This document shows, piece after piece, positions 41,854 through 43,659 of a stretch of DNA of 43,659 bases (the stretch's first letter is position 1; the number at the start of each line of letters is the position of its first letter). The notes under the pieces were generated by a model. That model saw nothing but the letters and a program-made list of their open reading frames with translations. It had not been told where the DNA came from and ran no database searches. The stretch comes from Acidovorax sp. CCYZU-2555 (lineage in GTDB: Bacteria; Pseudomonadota; Gammaproteobacteria; Burkholderiales; Burkholderiaceae_C), in NCBI RefSeq assembly GCF_018413525.1, contig NZ_JAHCDD010000050.1, forward strand, positions 1 through 43,659, given 5' to 3'. The translations under genes were made by a program, and so were the position numbers.

Positions 41854-42855
41854 TCAATCCAGCTTGGCGCCCGAGATCCGGATCACCTCGGCCCAGACCG
41901 GGCGCTCCTTCTTGGCCAGATCGAACAGCGCCTGGCGCGGGCCCACATTCACTTCATAGGCCTGGCTGTTCAACTGCTGCTTGACGACCGGCGAAGACAG
42001 CGCCTTGTTGAACGCCGCGTTCAGGAAGTCGAGAATCTTGGCGTCGACGCCCGCGGGCGCGATATAGCCGTTCCAGGCCACGGCCTGGTAGCCCGTGAGC
42101 CCGGTTTCGGCCAGGGTCGGCAGCTTGGGCAGGCGGCTGTCGCGCGCCGCGCCGGTCACGGCCAGCGCCGTCAGCTTGTCGCCCTTGAGATGGGGCGCGA
42201 TCGAGGTGATGTTCTCGAACACCAGATCGACTTCGCCGCGCAGCAGCGCCAGATCCGCTTCGAGCCCGCCCTTGTAGGGCACGTGCACGATGGACACGCC
42301 GGCCATGCTCTTGAACATCTCGGCGCTCAGGTGGCCCGTCGTGCCGTTGCCGCCCGAGCCCACGGTGAGCTTGCCCGGCTGCTGCTTGGCCAGCGCGATC
42401 AGGCCGGCAACGTCTTTCACGCCCAGGCTGCTGCGCACGGCCAGCACGTTCTGCACGCCGCCGATCAAGGTGATGGGCGCGAGCTGTTTGTCGGCGTCAT
42501 AGGGCAGCTTCTGGTACAGCGACTGGTTGATCGCCAGCGTCGCGACGTTCGCGAAACCGATGGTGTAGCCATCGGCCGGTGCATTCGCCACCGCCTGCGT
42601 GCCGATGATGCCCGATGCGCCCACCCGGTTCATCACCACCACGGGCTGGCCGATGTCGCGGCTCACCGATTCGGCCAGCAGGCGCGAGACGATGTCGGGC
42701 GTGGTGCCGGCGTTGAACGGCACGATCAGCGTGATCGGCTTGTCGGGAAACGCTGCGTGGGCATGGCTGCAAAGCGCCAGCGCCGCGAGCGGCGCCGCAA
42801 GGCTCTTGAGCAGCAGACGGCGGGAAGACGAGAGAGAGGGTGCGGAAAACAACAT
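41854..42855 (-). CDS. Bug-family periplasmic solute-binding protein
   Basis: 333 aa. Signal peptide with SSSRRLLLKSLAAPLAALAL and cleavage after HAHA, then the family pattern FPDKPITLIVPFNAGTTPDI, VVVMNRVGASG, GYTIGF and VHVPYKGGLEADLALLRGEV. Periplasmic receptor of the TctC type for an unidentified carboxylate. The ATG at 42855 is chosen because it begins the signal peptide; an upstream in-frame ATG at 42966 would put 37 hydrophilic residues before it. It follows the threonine-dehydratase-like gene by 103 bp on the same strand, so the ligand may be linked to amino- or hydroxy-acid metabolism (inference). Confidence 0.93.
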   Translation of the reverse strand: MLFSAPSLSSSRRLLLKSLAAPLAALALCSHAHAAFPDKPITLIVPFNAGTTPDIVSRLLAESVSRDIGQPVVVMNRVGASGIIGTQAVANAPADGYTIGFANVATLAINQSLYQKLPYDADKQLAPITLIGGVQNVLAVRSSLGVKDVAGLIALAKQQPGKLTVGSGGNGTTGHLSAEMFKSMAGVSIVHVPYKGGLEADLALLRGEVDLVFENITSIAPHLKGDKLTALAVTGAARDSRLPKLPTLAETGLTGYQAVAWNGYIAPAGVDAKILDFLNAAFNKALSSPVVKQQLNSQAYEVNVGPRQALFDLAKKERPVWAEVIRISGAKLD

Positions 42856-42958
42856 GGTGGGGACTTTCTGAAACGCGGTGAACAGAGGGCTTTCGGTCTC
42901 CTGGGCGACGCTGCACCGCTGGGCGGTGGCGTCGGCCTCGTTGTTCTGGGATTCGGGT

Positions 42959-43659
42959 TCAGGCATCGGTGCGGGCGATCACGGACTGCAGCAGCGCCAT
43001 GTCGACGTTGCCGCCCGACAGCACGACCACAGCGCTTTGGCCGTCGAGCCGCAGGTGGCCCGCGAGCAGCGCGGCCAGCGCCACGCTGCCGCCGGGCTCG
43101 ACCAGCAGGTGCAGCTCTTCGAGCGCAAAGCGCATGGCGCGCGCGACTTCGTCGTCGGTCACCGCCACGGCTCCGGTCAGCAGCGGCTGGTTGATGGAGA
43201 ACGGCAGCTCGGCGGGCGTAGCGGCCTGCAGCGCGTCGCACAGCGTGCGTGCGCCGGCCGCATTGGTTTCGCGCCGGCCGCTGGCCAGCGAGCGCACGGT
43301 GTCGTCGAAGGCCGCGGGCTCGACGGCGACGCGGCGCGCGTTCGGACTCAGCGCATCGAGCGTGAGGCAGCAGCCGGCCATCAGGCCGCCGCCGCCGCAG
43401 GGCGCGGCGAACAGGCCCAGCGTTTCGGCCACGCCCGCGGGCAGGTCCTGCAGCGCTTCGAGCGCCACCGTGCCCTGGGCCGCGAGCACCTGCGGGTGAT
43501 CGCCGGGAGGCACCAGCGTGCCGCCGGTCTCGGCCAAAAGACGCATGCCTATGTCTTCGCGGCTTTCCTTCTCGCGGTCGTAATGCACGACCTGCGCGCC
43601 CTGGGCCAGCGCGCGCGCCACCTTGTTCCTGGGCGCGTCAACGGGCATCACGATGGTGG
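42959..43659 (-). CDS. threonine/serine dehydratase-like PLP enzyme, N-terminus cut by window
   Basis: About 233 codons of the C-terminal part are visible. Fold-type II PLP enzyme of the threonine dehydratase/serine racemase group: VMPVDAPRNKVARALAQGAQV, EALQDLPAG, the glycine-rich cofactor loop APCGGGGLMAG, EPAAFDD and terminal VLSGGNVDM. The Schiff-base Lys region lies outside the window. There is no ACT regulatory domain after SGGNVD, so this is the short catabolic type or a serine racemase/hydroxyaspartate dehydratase rather than biosynthetic IlvA. The exact substrate is open. Confidence 0.9.
   Translation of the reverse strand, partial: TIVMPVDAPRNKVARALAQGAQVVHYDREKESREDIGMRLLAETGGTLVPPGDHPQVLAAQGTVALEALQDLPAGVAETLGLFAAPCGGGGLMAGCCLTLDALSPNARRVAVEPAAFDDTVRSLASGRRETNAAGARTLCDALQAATPAELPFSINQPLLTGAVAVTDDEVARAMRFALEELHLLVEPGGSVALAALLAGHLRLDGQSAVVVLSGGNVDMALLQSVIARTDA

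Noticed and set aside
1..43659. Insertion sequences, prophage or integrative element
   Set aside because: No transposase, integrase or phage gene is recognisable, and the only tRNA (Gln) has an intact 3' end without a nearby duplicate of that end.

Overview
The window reads as chromosomal DNA of a high-GC betaproteobacterium, most likely a Comamonadaceae member (Burkholderiales). The grounds are two Bug-type periplasmic binding proteins, a Burkholderiales-type trimeric porin, CaiB/BaiF and acyl-CoA genes arranged as in that family, an AcnD/PrpC propionate pathway and a membrane PQQ dehydrogenase. This assignment rests on gene content and has not been checked by any search.

Layout. 1-9882 (all minus strand): a catabolic acyl-CoA cluster. 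In transcription order it holds a CaiB/BaiF CoA-transferase, an AraC regulator, a thiolase, a pair of MaoC-fold hydratases, an SDR dehydrogenase, an acyl-CoA dehydrogenase, an acyl-CoA ligase fused to a PaaI thioesterase, and a second acyl-CoA ligase cut by the window edge. Together they could activate, oxidise, hydrate, oxidise again and cleave one acid; the substrate is unknown. 10174-11205: porin with terminator. 11326-13164: chemoreceptor. 13299-16367: TetR, Bug and carboxylesterase operon. 16614-17072: VOC protein, followed by a gene remnant. 17676-21882: FecI/FecR/TonB-receptor iron-uptake set. 21991-22488: flavodoxin-like protein, then a REP-type repeat array with a 73-bp period.

22938-28322: 2-methylcitrate (propionate) genes acnD-prpC, divergent from an XRE/short-chain-acyl-CoA regulator, with tandem operator-like repeats between them; prpB and prpF are not here. 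28397-32857: methyltransferase convergent with putA. 32953-33076: a compact structured element. 33104-34809: queE and an unusual three-domain queD (queuosine precursor synthesis). 34932-36778: DUF333 lipoprotein, secreted nuclease, Dps. 36800-38895: TetR and a 14-TM MFS exporter with a well-defined promoter/operator. 39040-41478: membrane PQQ dehydrogenase. 41684-41760: tRNA-Gln. 41854-43659: a Bug protein and a partial threonine dehydratase-like enzyme.

The most striking item is the queD gene. It encodes three tandem PTPS-fold domains with degraded but complementary active sites, which suggests a covalent trimer with one composite catalytic centre. Other notable items are the structured element at 32953-33076, whose two stem mismatches are both G-U pairs on one strand, the 73-bp-period REP array, and a hairpin that could hide the ribosome binding site of the TonB receptor.
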